A stretch of DNA of 64,000 nucleotides. It comes from Prevotella sp. UBA4268 (GTDB lineage: Bacteria; Bacteroidota; Bacteroidia; Bacteroidales; Bacteroidaceae). The notes below the pieces were generated by a model that saw only the letters and a list, made by a program, of their open reading frames with translations, made no database searches and was not told the origin of the DNA. A program made the translations under genes and the position numbers. This document shows, one piece after another, positions 1 to 8,872 of this stretch; positions within the stretch are counted from its first letter, which is position 1, and each line of letters begins with the position of its first letter. The stretch lies in NCBI GenBank assembly GCA_002395135.1, contig DGWC01000076.1, forward strand, positions 33,146 to 97,145. Direction: 5' to 3'.

Positions 1-566
1 AACGGCGGCAGCACAATCTTTTCCATCATCTGACCGATGACACCATCGGAGAGAATCATAGCCGGATTGCGATACTTAAATGCCAACTCGAATGCAAGAT
101 CTACGAAATCGGCCATTTCCTGTACGGAAGCAGGAGCCAGCGTAATTACATAATAGTCACCGTTTCCGCCTCCGCGCGTTGCCTGGAAATAGTCAGCCTG
201 CGACGGTTGGATAGTTCCCAAGCCGGGACCACCGCGCTGAACATTCACAAACACGCCTGGAAGTTCTGCTCCAGCCAGATAAGCAATACCTTCCTGCATC
301 AGTGCCACACCTGGACTTGATGATGAAGTCATCACTTTCTTGCCAGCACCTGCACCACCATACACCATGTTGATGGATGCCACTTCGCTCTCTGCCTGCA
401 ACACAACCATACCTGTTGTTTCCCATGGTTTGAGTTCGGCCAGTGTTTCAATTACTTCACTCTGCGGGGTAATGGGATATCCGAAATATCCGTCGGCTCC
501 GCATCGGATTGCGGCATGAGCAATTGCCTCATTGCCTTTCATTAAGGTTACTTCTTGTTCTGCCAT
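1..566 (-). CDS. vorB: 2-oxoacid:ferredoxin oxidoreductase, alpha (pyrimidine-domain) subunit VorB/KorA, partial
   Basis: The reading frame starts at 566 with residues [20 protein letters not shown] and stays open to the left edge, so the C-terminal part is missing. The segment with [12 protein letters not shown] and the later [18 protein letters not shown] is the typical N-terminal domain of the alpha subunit of 2-oxoacid:ferredoxin oxidoreductases (VorB/KorA), which oxidatively decarboxylate branched-chain 2-oxoacids or 2-oxoglutarate to the acyl-CoA with reduction of ferredoxin in the cytoplasm. The ferredoxin gene lies 32 bp upstream in the same direction, followed by a TPR gene. Substrate (2-oxoisovalerate or 2-oxoglutarate) cannot be told from this fragment; the small split-subunit layout favours the VOR/KOR type common in Bacteroidales. 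Confidence 0.9.
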   Translation of the reverse strand, partial: MAEQEVTLMKGNEAIAHAAIRCGADGYFGYPITPQSEVIETLAELKPWETTGMVVLQAESEVASINMVYGGAGAGKKVMTSSSSPGVALMQEGIAYLAGAELPGVFVNVQRGGPGLGTIQPSQADYFQATRGGGNGDYYVITLAPASVQEMADFVDLAFELAFKYRNPAMILSDGVIGQMMEKIVLPP

Positions 567-598
567 AACTTAATGTTTAATGTTGAAGCGGCGTGAGC

Positions 599-829
599 CT
601 ATTCAACTTTTGTTTTGTAAACTTCAATACATCCGTCAGGACACACGATGGCGCATGAAGCGCAGCCAATGCAATCGTCTGGACGCACGGCTTCGACATA
701 CGGATATCCATGGACATTCACTTTCTTCGCTGCCAAGGCAATCACGTCCTTGGGACAGGCCTCTGCGCAAAGAGCGCAGCCTTTACACCGTTCCGTGTTT
801 ACAATGATAGCACCTTTGAATCTTGCCAT
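599..829 (-). CDS. 2x[4Fe-4S] ferredoxin subunit of the 2-oxoacid oxidoreductase
   Basis: A 76-residue protein with two complete Cys clusters of the bacterial ferredoxin type: CKGCALCAEACP (about residues 16-27) and CIGCASCAIVCP (about 53-64). Each would hold one [4Fe-4S] centre, using the last Cys of the other motif as fourth ligand. It sits directly upstream of vorB on the same strand, so it is most likely the electron-transfer (delta-type) subunit of that oxidoreductase rather than a free ferredoxin. Confidence 0.9.
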   Translation of the reverse strand: MARFKGAIIVNTERCKGCALCAEACPKDVIALAAKKVNVHGYPYVEAVRPDDCIGCASCAIVCPDGCIEVYKTKVE

Positions 830-888
830 AATGTCTTGTTTTTAGATTAAAAAAGAATGTTAAGTTAGTATGATACTGCTTTTTGTAT

Positions 889-1068
889 TTATGGATTATA
901 CATGTCTTTGCAATAATAGTTCATGATGTCATCCAGCATCTCCTTGGCTGTCACCGCAGGGCTGTCCGGATCGAGTGCAATGGCTTCCATGTAGTTGTTC
1001 ATCGCCTCCTGCCAGTTGCCTTGTCTGCGGTATTCGTTTCCAAGTTGGTAATACTCTTCTGCCGTCAT
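889..1068 (-). CDS. small TPR-motif protein
   Basis: A 59-residue protein starting MTAEEYYQLGNEYRRQGNW and ending in CKDMYNP. It carries a single tetratricopeptide-like helix pair (YYQLGNEYRRQGNWQEAMNN and YMEAIALDPDSPA). It lies between folD and the ferredoxin gene on the minus strand, 40 bp downstream of the folD stop. The function is unknown; its position suggests an accessory or assembly role for the neighbouring oxidoreductase (inference). The frame is open further upstream without an obvious ATG, so the start at 1068 is the most likely but not proven. Confidence 0.72.
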   Translation of the reverse strand: MTAEEYYQLGNEYRRQGNWQEAMNNYMEAIALDPDSPAVTAKEMLDDIMNYYCKDMYNP

Positions 1069-1108
1069 CGCCTTACGTTTTTTGAAATCTCCACCTATGC
1101 AGAAGCCA

Positions 1109-1987
1109 TTACTGATAATACTCCTTTTTGCCGGCAGCCAGCGTGTTCTTCATCAGAGAACAAATGGTCATCGGACCAACACCGCCGGGGACAGGCGTAA
1201 TAAAGGAACATTTGGGTGAAACCTCATCAAACTTGACATCACCATTCAGGCGGTATCCACTTTTACGTGTGGCATCGGCAACACGTGTGGTACCTACGTC
1301 AATGACAACAGCCCCTTCTTTCACCATATCTGCAGTGACAAAGTCGGGCTGTCCAATGGCAGCGATGATGATATCAGCCTCACGGCACTCGTCCTTGAGC
1401 GTCTTAGAATGACTGTGGCATACGGTAACAGTGGCATCGCCATATTGTTTCTGCATCATTAACTGTGCCATGGGCTTGCCAACGATATTGCTACGCCCCA
1501 GGATAACGCATTTCTTGCCTGACGTTTCTATGCCGTAGCGTCTGAGCAGCGTGATAATGCCAAGCGGTGTGGCAGAAATGAAGCACGGAAGACCTATTGC
1601 CATGCGGCCCACATTGACAGGATGGAAACCGTCTACATCCTTGCGATAGTCTATGGCCATAATTACTTTCTGCTCATCAATATGCTTTGGCAGAGGCAAC
1701 TGGACGATAAAACCGTCAACATCACCATTTCTGTTCAGTCGGTCAACACATGCCAGCAGTTCTTCTTCCGTGACATCCTCCTCAAAGCGAATCAGTGTGG
1801 ACTTGAATCCGCAGGCTTCGCACGCGAGAACCTTATTTTTCACGTACGTCTCGCTACCGCCGTCATGTCCGACGAGTATGGCAGCCAGATGCGGCTGCTT
1901 GCCACCGGCAGCAACGATGCTCGCCACCTCTGCGGCAATTTCTTCCTTTATCTTGGCTGCAGTAGCCTTACCATCAATCAGGTTCAT
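1109..1987 (-). CDS. folD: Bifunctional methylenetetrahydrofolate dehydrogenase/cyclohydrolase
   Basis: A 292-residue protein of normal FolD length. It interconverts 5,10-methylene-THF and 10-formyl-THF in the cytoplasm, feeding purine synthesis and the formyl donor for Fmt (gene at 34833). Seen in the sequence: the substrate-site region with YVKNK (about residue 49), [15 protein letters not shown] near 90-105, DVDGFHPVN near 120, and the NADP-binding [14 protein letters not shown] near 167-180, then [10 protein letters not shown] near 265. The gene follows ffh by 64 bp and probably shares its transcript. Confidence 0.97.
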   Translation of the reverse strand: MNLIDGKATAAKIKEEIAAEVASIVAAGGKQPHLAAILVGHDGGSETYVKNKVLACEACGFKSTLIRFEEDVTEEELLACVDRLNRNGDVDGFIVQLPLPKHIDEQKVIMAIDYRKDVDGFHPVNVGRMAIGLPCFISATPLGIITLLRRYGIETSGKKCVILGRSNIVGKPMAQLMMQKQYGDATVTVCHSHSKTLKDECREADIIIAAIGQPDFVTADMVKEGAVVIDVGTTRVADATRKSGYRLNGDVKFDEVSPKCSFITPVPGGVGPMTICSLMKNTLAAGKKEYYQ

Positions 1988-2051
1988 AAGTTTTATGGTT
2001 ATAGAATTCTATATGTTAATGTCGAAAAATCATATTTGTCCGCCTGTCCGA

Positions 2052-3401
2052 CTACATTTTGGGCATTCCTCCACCCTTCATGTTCTTCATGGCTCCCATC
2101 ATATTGCGCATGCCACCTGTGGTTACCATCTTCATCATCTTCCGGGTTTGGTCGAATTGCTTAATCAGTCTGTTCACTTCCTGGATATTTGTTCCCGAGC
2201 CTTTCGCAATTCTCATGCGGCGACTGGTATTCAGAATCTCCGGATTGGAGCGCTCTTTAGGTGTCATACTCTGGATAATGGCCTCGATACCCTTGAAAGC
2301 ATCGTCGTCGATATCCACGTCTTTGAGTTGCTTACCAACGCCCGGAATCATAGAAGCCAAGTCTTTCAGGTTGCCCATTTTCTTGATTTGCTGTATCTGA
2401 CCCAGGAAATCATTGAAATCGAACTTGTTCTTGGCAATTTTTTTCTGCAGTCGGCGAGCCTCTTCTTCATCATACTGTTCCTGAGCACGCTCAACAAGTG
2501 AAACCACATCACCCATTCCGAGAATGCGGTCGGCCATTCTGCTGGGATGGAACACATCGATTGCCTCCATCTTCTCGCCCGTTCCGATGAACTTGATAGG
2601 CTTTGTCACCACCGTGCGGATACTTAACGCAGCACCACCACGGGTATCTCCATCGAGTTTAGTAAGCACCACTCCGTCGAAATCCAGCCTGTCGTTGAAC
2701 TCTTTTGCCGTATTCACGGCATCCTGACCTGTCATTGAGTCAACCACGAACAAGGTTTCATCAGGATTTACGGCATTTTTCAGCCTTTCAATCTCGTTCA
2801 TCATCTCCTCATCGACAGCCAATCGGCCGGCGGTATCGATGATGACCACGTCGTTGCCCTTCGCTTTTGCCTCGCTGATGGCATGATTGGCGATTTCCAC
2901 CACATTCTTATTGCCATCCTCGCTATATACGGGAACACCGACAGACTGTGCCACCACTTTCAACTGCTCTATGGCGGCAGGGCGGTAAACGTCGCATGCG
3001 ACGAGCAGCGGCTTCTTATGCTGCTTCTTGGAAAGCATGTTTGCCAGTTTACCCGTGAAGGTTGTCTTACCCGAACCCTGTAATCCGCTCATCAGAATAA
3101 TGGCCGGACGGTTCTCCAGTTTCAGCCCCACGGACTCGCCTCCCATCAACTCAGCGAGTTCATCGTGCACGATTTTCACCATCAACTGCCCAGGTTTCAC
3201 GGCTGTAAGCACGTTCATACCCAAGGCTTTTTGCTTGACGGTATCAGTGAAAGTCTTTGCTACTTTATAGTTAACATCAGCGTCCAACAGCGCGCGACGC
3301 ACATCTTTCAACGTTTCTGCTACATTTATCTCGGTGATTTTTCCTTCACCTTTCAGGATCTTGAACGACCGTTCAAGTCTGTCACTTAGATTCTCAAACA
3401 T
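2052..3401 (-). CDS. ffh: Signal recognition particle GTPase Ffh (SRP54)
   Basis: A 449-residue protein with the full SRP54 layout: N-terminal helical bundle, GTPase (G) domain and methionine-rich M domain. Visible motifs are GLQGSGKTTFTGKLA (P-loop, about 109-123), DVYRPAAIEQL, DTAGRLAVDEE and TKLDGDTRGGAAL. The M domain contains RRMRIAKGSGTNIQEVNRL, the SRP-RNA binding helix-turn-helix, followed by a Met-rich tail. It targets nascent membrane proteins to the translocon with FtsY and 4.5S RNA; no RNA gene for 4.5S is visible in the window. Confidence 0.97.
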   Translation of the reverse strand: MFENLSDRLERSFKILKGEGKITEINVAETLKDVRRALLDADVNYKVAKTFTDTVKQKALGMNVLTAVKPGQLMVKIVHDELAELMGGESVGLKLENRPAIILMSGLQGSGKTTFTGKLANMLSKKQHKKPLLVACDVYRPAAIEQLKVVAQSVGVPVYSEDGNKNVVEIANHAISEAKAKGNDVVIIDTAGRLAVDEEMMNEIERLKNAVNPDETLFVVDSMTGQDAVNTAKEFNDRLDFDGVVLTKLDGDTRGGAALSIRTVVTKPIKFIGTGEKMEAIDVFHPSRMADRILGMGDVVSLVERAQEQYDEEEARRLQKKIAKNKFDFNDFLGQIQQIKKMGNLKDLASMIPGVGKQLKDVDIDDDAFKGIEAIIQSMTPKERSNPEILNTSRRMRIAKGSGTNIQEVNRLIKQFDQTRKMMKMVTTGGMRNMMGAMKNMKGGGMPKM

Positions 3402-3503
3402 AAATGAATTGTCTCTTCTTTTATTTAATCATGCAAATTTAAGGAATAATTTGCAAACAATGGCATTTTCTCTGCTGATTTAAACTATTTTATCAATATT
3501 GTA

Positions 3504-3567
3504 AGAAAAAAACGCAAGCCCGCTCTCCACAAAACACAAAATAGTGTTTCGGGAAGAGCGGGCTTGC
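3504..3567 (-). terminator. Rho-independent terminator after the YpfJ-type metallopeptidase gene
   Basis: A perfect 13-bp stem: GCAAGCCCGCTCT at 3514-3526 pairs with AGAGCGGGCTTGC at 3555-3567. Read on the minus strand the hairpin is followed by a run of seven T residues (3506-3512), the normal form of an intrinsic terminator for the gene at 3592-4476. Confidence 0.85.
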
Positions 3568-3591
3568 TATGGATGTGATTGCAGTGAATGA

Positions 3592-4476
3592 TTACGATCC
3601 CAGTTCGCTGTCGGACATATCCAAACGCGGGCCTCCGTTCATGTCACCTGTGTCAAGTCCTTTCTTCAACCAACGCATACGCTGGGCAGAGGTGCCATGT
3701 GTGAAAGACTCGGGCTGGCTGTAACCGCGTGCCTTTTCCTGCAGATAATTATCGCCGATTACCTGTGCACAGCGGATGGCTTCTTCGATATCGCCATCTT
3801 CCAAAGAAGAGAATTTCTCATTATCATAGTGCGCCCATACACCTGCATAATAGTCAGCAAGCAGTTCCAGACGCACACTGATCTTGTTTGCGTTCACCTG
3901 ACTGGTGCGGCTCATTGCGGAATGAGCCTGTCCGAGTGTACCCAACAGATTCTCCACATGGTGTCCCACCTCGTGTGCAATCACGTATGCGTAGGCGAAA
4001 TCGCCGTCGGCACCCAGTGATTTCTTCATCGTTGTGAAGAACGACAGGTCTATATACAGGCACTGGTCGCCCGAACAATAGAACGGTCCCACCTGAGCAT
4101 TGCCCTGTCCGCAGGCTGTTTGCACACTATTCGTATAGAGCACCATCTTGGGAGGCGTGTATTTACGTCCCATTTTCTGGAACACTTCTGCCCACACATC
4201 CTCTGTACCGGCAAGAATCTGGCTGGAGAACTTGGCCAGTTCCTGCTCTTCCTCCGTAAATTCGCGCTGTCCTTCCTGTGTGGTAACATTCTGGCTCTGC
4301 TGTGCCATCTGCGATCCGACATTCGAAATCACATCGCCGAGATTGCCACCCGACATGAATGTGATCAAGGCGATCATCACTATACCGCCAAGACCGAGGC
4401 CTGCAGCCTTTGCACCACCGCTCATTCCGCGACGGTCGTCGACGTTAGAGCTTTCTCTTCTTCCGTTTAATTTCAT
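3592..4476 (-). CDS. Neutral zinc metallopeptidase (YpfJ/KPN_02809 family)
   Basis: A 294-residue protein beginning MKLNGRRESSNVDDRRG, which is the conserved N-terminus of the YpfJ family of putative neutral zinc metallopeptidases. One membrane segment follows (GLGLGGIVMIALITFM, about 27-42). The metal motif is HEVGH at 168-172 in the context YAYVIAHEVGHHVENLLG, with the downstream LELLADYYAGVWA helix that normally supplies the third ligand. The substrate is not known for the family. The gene stands 34 bp downstream of the endonuclease I gene on the same strand and ends at a strong terminator. Confidence 0.9.
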   Translation of the reverse strand: MKLNGRRESSNVDDRRGMSGGAKAAGLGLGGIVMIALITFMSGGNLGDVISNVGSQMAQQSQNVTTQEGQREFTEEEQELAKFSSQILAGTEDVWAEVFQKMGRKYTPPKMVLYTNSVQTACGQGNAQVGPFYCSGDQCLYIDLSFFTTMKKSLGADGDFAYAYVIAHEVGHHVENLLGTLGQAHSAMSRTSQVNANKISVRLELLADYYAGVWAHYDNEKFSSLEDGDIEEAIRCAQVIGDNYLQEKARGYSQPESFTHGTSAQRMRWLKKGLDTGDMNGGPRLDMSDSELGS

Positions 4477-4510
4477 ATTAGTAAGAATTTATGTTTTGTC
4501 TGATTCTATC

Positions 4511-6097
4511 TTATTTCACCACCACTTTGCGGTTGCCAATCACATAGACTCCTTTCTTCAAACGCGGCATGCCATTGGCTGTTGTGCCTACGCGGCGGCC
4601 CTGCATATCGTAGATGACGGTATTTGGCTTTGCCTTGCTCAACGGAACCGTTCCTACAGCAGTTGTCGAACTCTGCCGTTTGTAGAGTTGAACGGGCTGC
4701 TGAGTGCTGGAATAGCAGCAGAAACGTGGTGCACTCTTGTTATACTGAATGCTATAGCCTGTATAAGACGCATTCTTAATGATGGCATCATTGCCGCTGA
4801 ACGATATCGTCCACTGTGCATTTTCACTACTTGTTTCTGTGGCCGTGTGCAGTTTGTTCTCTTTCTTGGTCTGTGCCAGATACACTTTCTCCGTTTCATC
4901 ATAGAATGTATACTTGCCGTTCACATATCCCAATGTCACCTCGTAAGGCTTTCCACTGGTGTTGACACTTGTGGTTACAGAGCCTCCCGACGTTGTCAGC
5001 GACACGTTTTTGCGGATGTTGTTGCTGTTTTCCGACATGGCCATGTTTTCACTTTCGCATACGATGATATACCCTGCACCAGCAACCAGGTCGGATGTAG
5101 ATGTCACACGCTTATACAAACATTCACCTTCTGCGGGAGTAGGTGTAACACTGCCAGGATTGTCAGGGTTCACCGGGTTGTCCGGATTGGTATTAGGACC
5201 TGGCACATAAGGTGAAGTTCCTTCGGGAATCACATAGTTGTCGTAACTGAACGCCACATCCCTCATGCTTCCCCAGATATACTCCTCCAGTCCGGGATAG
5301 TCGATGAAAGGATTGCGATTGTACTGCAACTCCGCTACGGCATCGTTGCGTTTGGTCTCCTTTTCGCTCACCGCATCATTGTGCGACCATTCCAAGAACA
5401 TGTTCAGAGCCCATTCCTTCAGCATGGGATAGGTTTTCTTGTCGCCACTTTCAAAAACTTCTGAACCGAGAGAACTGGTAAAACTCTTGTCTTCATAACA
5501 GGTGGCCATATAGAAATAGGTGCGGGCGAAATCTCCCTTGTACTGATCATTCGGCTCGAAAACGGTGCCACTATAGCCTGGTGTGGCACATTTACCTCTT
5601 ATGCTGAAACGATCAGCAGAAGCATCCTTGGCCGGATTAGCCACTGATTTCACTACACCATAGGGGTAATTGCTTCGCATATTATTGACCCAGGCATCTG
5701 TTGGATACACATGGAAAAGGTCGCTCTTCATGGGAGAGGCTTCGCCAAACCAACTCTGAGGCACGCTATGCTCCTTGTTGAACATGCCTCCTTCAACCGA
5801 ATTATCACCCGATGTCTTGGTGATGGAAATGGGAATCGTGCTATACATATCCCAAATCGTCCGGTCGCTTCGCATATCCGTGGTTGGATATGCTACTGAA
5901 GCAAGTTCCGTATATCCCTTCACTTTGAAAGTCTTGCCTTTGTATTGGCCACGCAATATTTCGTGCATGGCCGTCTTCAGTGCCTCACCTTTCTTGCCGT
6001 CGGCCGATTGATAGTATTTGGCAGTGTTGTTCGGACCTTGCGAAAATGCCGACATCACCACCACCGCCATGACCATTGTAAAACAAAATCTTTTCAT
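4511..6097 (-). CDS. Secreted endonuclease I family nuclease with T9SS-like C-terminal domain
   Basis: A protein of 528 residues from the chosen ATG at 6097 (MKRFCFTMVM...), which gives a clean signal peptide ending near AFSQ; an ATG four codons upstream is also possible. The endonuclease I (EndA/NucM) core is recognised by NKEHSVPQSWF around residues 107-117 (catalytic His 110) and DLFHVYPTDAWVNNMRSNYP just after. The last 45 residues, with IYDMQGRRV and LKKGVYVIGNRKVVVK, look like a type A type IX secretion sorting domain. A Pro/Asn/Asp-rich linker (PNTNPDNPVNPDNPG) separates the nuclease from a middle beta-rich region. It probably degrades extracellular DNA. Confidence 0.88.
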   Translation of the reverse strand: MKRFCFTMVMAVVVMSAFSQGPNNTAKYYQSADGKKGEALKTAMHEILRGQYKGKTFKVKGYTELASVAYPTTDMRSDRTIWDMYSTIPISITKTSGDNSVEGGMFNKEHSVPQSWFGEASPMKSDLFHVYPTDAWVNNMRSNYPYGVVKSVANPAKDASADRFSIRGKCATPGYSGTVFEPNDQYKGDFARTYFYMATCYEDKSFTSSLGSEVFESGDKKTYPMLKEWALNMFLEWSHNDAVSEKETKRNDAVAELQYNRNPFIDYPGLEEYIWGSMRDVAFSYDNYVIPEGTSPYVPGPNTNPDNPVNPDNPGSVTPTPAEGECLYKRVTSTSDLVAGAGYIIVCESENMAMSENSNNIRKNVSLTTSGGSVTTSVNTSGKPYEVTLGYVNGKYTFYDETEKVYLAQTKKENKLHTATETSSENAQWTISFSGNDAIIKNASYTGYSIQYNKSAPRFCCYSSTQQPVQLYKRQSSTTAVGTVPLSKAKPNTVIYDMQGRRVGTTANGMPRLKKGVYVIGNRKVVVK

Positions 6098-6296
6098 AGG
6101 TATCATCATTAATTTGGTGACAAAGATACGAAAAATTCACCGAAGTGAGCAAAAAATGGATGATTTATTTCTTCTTCTGTATTATTTTTCATTAATAAGC
6201 GTGGAAAAATCCAAAATAATACCGTGTACCATTTTCATTTCGTATTTATCTTTGTAACTTTGCGCCGGTATCAACAATTAAAAAGATAATAAGAAT

Positions 6297-6788
6297 ATGA
6301 AGAAACTTTTGACCATCGTAATCATACTGGGTGTGGCCATTCTGATGACACAAACCGTGCCCGATAAGAAAGCCCACAGGGAAGCCATGATGAAAGCCAT
6401 CAAGGAATATGTGGACGAAGAGGCCGAAAACAAAGGCATCAAGGACAACGGACTGACGCGTTTCGGCAAGAATGTGGTTACCAAAGCCATTGAGGGTGCG
6501 CTCTCTGCAAAGTTAAAAGAGAGCAATTATTACCTGTTCAACACCACGCACATCAAGATGAAGGACAAGAATAAGTTGCTATCGCTGGGCTTGTTTGGAC
6601 AGGTCATCACTTTCAACAAGGACATGTTGCGCGACGCCTTGGAAGAGGCTGCACAGGAAAAGGCTGAAGAAAAAGCCGAGAAGAGACAGCAGAAGGCTGA
6701 GGCGAAGGCCGAAAAGCGCAGGCTGAAAGCAGAGGCAAAGGCCGAGAAGAAACGTCTGCGCGAACTGAAGAAGCAGAACAAAGAGTGA
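6297..6788 (+). CDS. Membrane-anchored DUF4359-like protein with charged coiled-coil tail
   Basis: A 163-residue protein. Residues 3-20 form a single hydrophobic anchor (LLTIVIILGVAILMTQTV), followed by PDKKAHREAM, then a small domain with LLSLGLFGQVITFNKDM. The last third is nearly all Ala, Glu, Lys and Arg with a roughly 12-residue repeat (KAEAKAEKRRLKAEAKAEKK) and should form a long charged coiled coil. The domain matches the protein at 10453-11079 closely, so the two are paralogues. Two overlapping -7-like boxes (TATCTTTG at 6247, TAACTTTG at 6255) lie just upstream. Function unknown. Confidence 0.82.
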   Translation: MKKLLTIVIILGVAILMTQTVPDKKAHREAMMKAIKEYVDEEAENKGIKDNGLTRFGKNVVTKAIEGALSAKLKESNYYLFNTTHIKMKDKNKLLSLGLFGQVITFNKDMLRDALEEAAQEKAEEKAEKRQQKAEAKAEKRRLKAEAKAEKKRLRELKKQNKE

Positions 6789-6810
6789 TAGTCACCACCA
6801 TTTAGAAAGG

Positions 6811-6850
6811 AAACGCAGGCTGAACATCCGTTATTCAGCCTGCGTTTTTA
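6811..6850. terminator. Bidirectional terminator between convergent genes
   Basis: AACGCAGGCTGAA at 6812-6824 pairs perfectly with TTCAGCCTGCGTT at 6834-6846 around a 9-nt loop. The stem is followed by T residues on the plus strand and preceded by an A-rich stretch that gives T residues on the minus strand, so it can end both the gene ending at 6788 and the convergent methyltransferase gene ending at 6851. Confidence 0.85.
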
Positions 6851-7636
6851 TCATTGGTTTTCGCGCTGTCTCACCGCCTCGAACAGTAAGATAGCAGCAC
6901 TCACCGACACATTCAGCGAATCAATCTGCCCCAGCATCGGTATGCGGATATGCGCGTCGGCAGCCTGGCGCCACTGGTCGGTCAGTCCGGTGGCTTCTGT
7001 TCCCATCACAATGGCTGTACCTTTTCGCATATCGGTATCATAATATAGTTCTGAATCTTGCAATTGTGCGGTTAGTATGCGGATTCCATGCTGTTTCAGG
7101 AAACGGATGCAATCCTCAGAAGAACATGCCACACAAGGTACGGTGAAAAGGGCACCCACGCTGGAACGGATGAGGTTCGGATTATAAAGATCGGTGAGCG
7201 GATCGCAAACCACTACGGCATCGGCATGGGCGGCATCGGCACTGCGAAGCACAGCACCCAGGTTTCCGGGTTTCTCAACACGCTCGAGCACCATCAGCAA
7301 CGGGCTCTCGCCCAGCGAAAGATCCTCCAGGCGCATGTTTTTTGACTTCACTTCGGCAACAACACCTTCGGTGCTGCCGCGGTAGGCAATCTTTTCGTAG
7401 ACTTCTGGTGATACTGCAAAGCGCTTCGCACCACCCCACTCTGCCTGTTCTTCCACCAGTTGCGGACAATAGAACACGGTGTCTATCTCATAGCCGGCAT
7501 GCAGGCAATGCTGCAATTCCCTGCGACCTTCCACCACAAAGAGTCCAGCCTTGCGCCTTTCCGAAGATTTTTGCTCAAGTGCCAGCAACGTCTTGATTTT
7601 CGGGTTCTGTGCACTTGTAATCTGCTGATCTGTCAT
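6851..7636 (-). CDS. TrmH/SpoU family RNA 2'-O-methyltransferase
   Basis: A 261-residue protein with the SpoU_methylase knot: LLMVLERVEKPGNLGAVLRSADA (motif 1, with the catalytic Asn/Arg region NLGAVLR), VVMGTEATGLTD (motif 2) and IPMLGQIDSLNVSVSAAILLFE (motif 3). The N-terminal part (GLFVVEGRRELQHCL) is the usual substrate-binding segment of rRNA-type members. It methylates ribose 2'-O in rRNA or tRNA using S-adenosylmethionine; the exact RNA site cannot be told. It lies 15 bp downstream of the PatB-type gene. Confidence 0.92.
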   Translation of the reverse strand: MTDQQITSAQNPKIKTLLALEQKSSERRKAGLFVVEGRRELQHCLHAGYEIDTVFYCPQLVEEQAEWGGAKRFAVSPEVYEKIAYRGSTEGVVAEVKSKNMRLEDLSLGESPLLMVLERVEKPGNLGAVLRSADAAHADAVVVCDPLTDLYNPNLIRSSVGALFTVPCVACSSEDCIRFLKQHGIRILTAQLQDSELYYDTDMRKGTAIVMGTEATGLTDQWRQAADAHIRIPMLGQIDSLNVSVSAAILLFEAVRQRENQ

Positions 7637-7651
7637 TACCTCCTCCTTTTC

Positions 7652-8854
7652 TTATCTGTTGATGGCCGCTCTCAACTGCTCTAACGCCTGAAGGATAACA
7701 CTTCGGGGCGAGGCGATGTTCAGTCGCATGAAACCAGCACCCTCTTTTCCGAACATCTCACCGTCGTTCAATGCCAGCAGGGCCTTGTTTACGAACAGGT
7801 CGTTAAGTCTGTCGTGGTCGAGCGCAAGGCCGCGGCAGTCGAGCCAAACCAGGAACGAAGCCTGCGGACGCCATGGAAGAATCAGCCGCTTTTCGCCTTT
7901 TGCGAAATGCTTTCGGCAATAATCCTCTACGAAGAGCACATTATTCTCGATATACTGAAGCATCTGCTGCCTCCACTCCTCGCCATGCTTGAAAGCAGCA
8001 ATGGTGGCAATGGGCGCAAAAAGAGGTGCGTCGTTGAACTCATTGGCGGTCAGCCAGCCATAGAATTTCTCACGGATGGCCTCGTTGGGAACGATGGAAT
8101 AGGAACTCACAATGCCTGCAATGTTGAACGTTTTCGACGGAGCCCCGAAAGTGATGCTGCATTGCGCTGCCTTCTCCGACACCGATGCAAAAGGAATATG
8201 CTTGTTTCCGAAGATGGCCATATCGCAGTGGATTTCATCGCTAATCACAAGCACTCCGTTGTCATAGCATATCTCCGCCAGCCGCTCAAGTGTCTGCCTG
8301 TCCCACACTACGCCCGCAGGGTTGTGCGGATTGCTGAGTATAAGGAGCCTGCACTTGGGATCTTTGGCGATGGTTTCCAATTGGCCGAAATCCATTCTGT
8401 AGGTAGACTGTTCTCCGTTCTTCACCTCTATCAGCGGATTATACACCACTTCGCGCTGGTTGCCCTCTGGCGTCAGACGGAACGGATGGTATACGGGCGG
8501 CTGGATGATTACCTTCTCGTCGTCTTTCACAAACACATTCACCACCATGCCGATACCTTTCACGATGCCCGGGATATAAGTGATCCACTCGGGACGCACT
8601 TCCCACTGATGATGATCCTTGATCCACTGAATCACCGTGGGCCAATAGTCGGCTGGTTCCACTGTATAGCCAAATAGCGAATGGTCTAAACGCGCACGCA
8701 GTGCATCGGTTATAAACGGCGGCGTGGCAAAATCCATGTCGGCCACCCATAGCGGCAGCAGGTCGCCACGACCGTAACGCTCTTCCAAAACACTGTGTTT
8801 CAGGTCGCCGCTGCCCGCTCTGTCAATCACATTATCAAAATCATATGTTCTCAT
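7652..8854 (-). CDS. PatB/MalY-type pyridoxal-phosphate C-S lyase (cystathionine beta-lyase-like)
   Basis: A 400-residue fold-type I PLP enzyme starting MRTYDFDNVIDRAGSGDLKH, the typical N-terminus of MalY/PatB proteins. Seen: PLWVADMDFATPPFI, SNPHNPAGVVWD, ISDEIHCDMA and the PLP-lysine region APSKTFNIAGI. Family members cleave the C-S bond of cystathionine or cysteine conjugates giving homocysteine or thiol, pyruvate and ammonia. It lies 18 bp from the gene of another sulfur-amino-acid PLP enzyme, so the two are probably co-transcribed and act in methionine/cysteine metabolism. Confidence 0.93.
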   Translation of the reverse strand: MRTYDFDNVIDRAGSGDLKHSVLEERYGRGDLLPLWVADMDFATPPFITDALRARLDHSLFGYTVEPADYWPTVIQWIKDHHQWEVRPEWITYIPGIVKGIGMVVNVFVKDDEKVIIQPPVYHPFRLTPEGNQREVVYNPLIEVKNGEQSTYRMDFGQLETIAKDPKCRLLILSNPHNPAGVVWDRQTLERLAEICYDNGVLVISDEIHCDMAIFGNKHIPFASVSEKAAQCSITFGAPSKTFNIAGIVSSYSIVPNEAIREKFYGWLTANEFNDAPLFAPIATIAAFKHGEEWRQQMLQYIENNVLFVEDYCRKHFAKGEKRLILPWRPQASFLVWLDCRGLALDHDRLNDLFVNKALLALNDGEMFGKEGAGFMRLNIASPRSVILQALEQLRAAINR

Positions 8855-8872
8855 AGTCTCTGTTTTTTTCTA

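Noticed and set aside
883-1200. Long plus-strand frame opposite the TPR gene and folD end
   Set aside because: Antisense shadow of well-recognised minus-strand genes with no protein-like composition.
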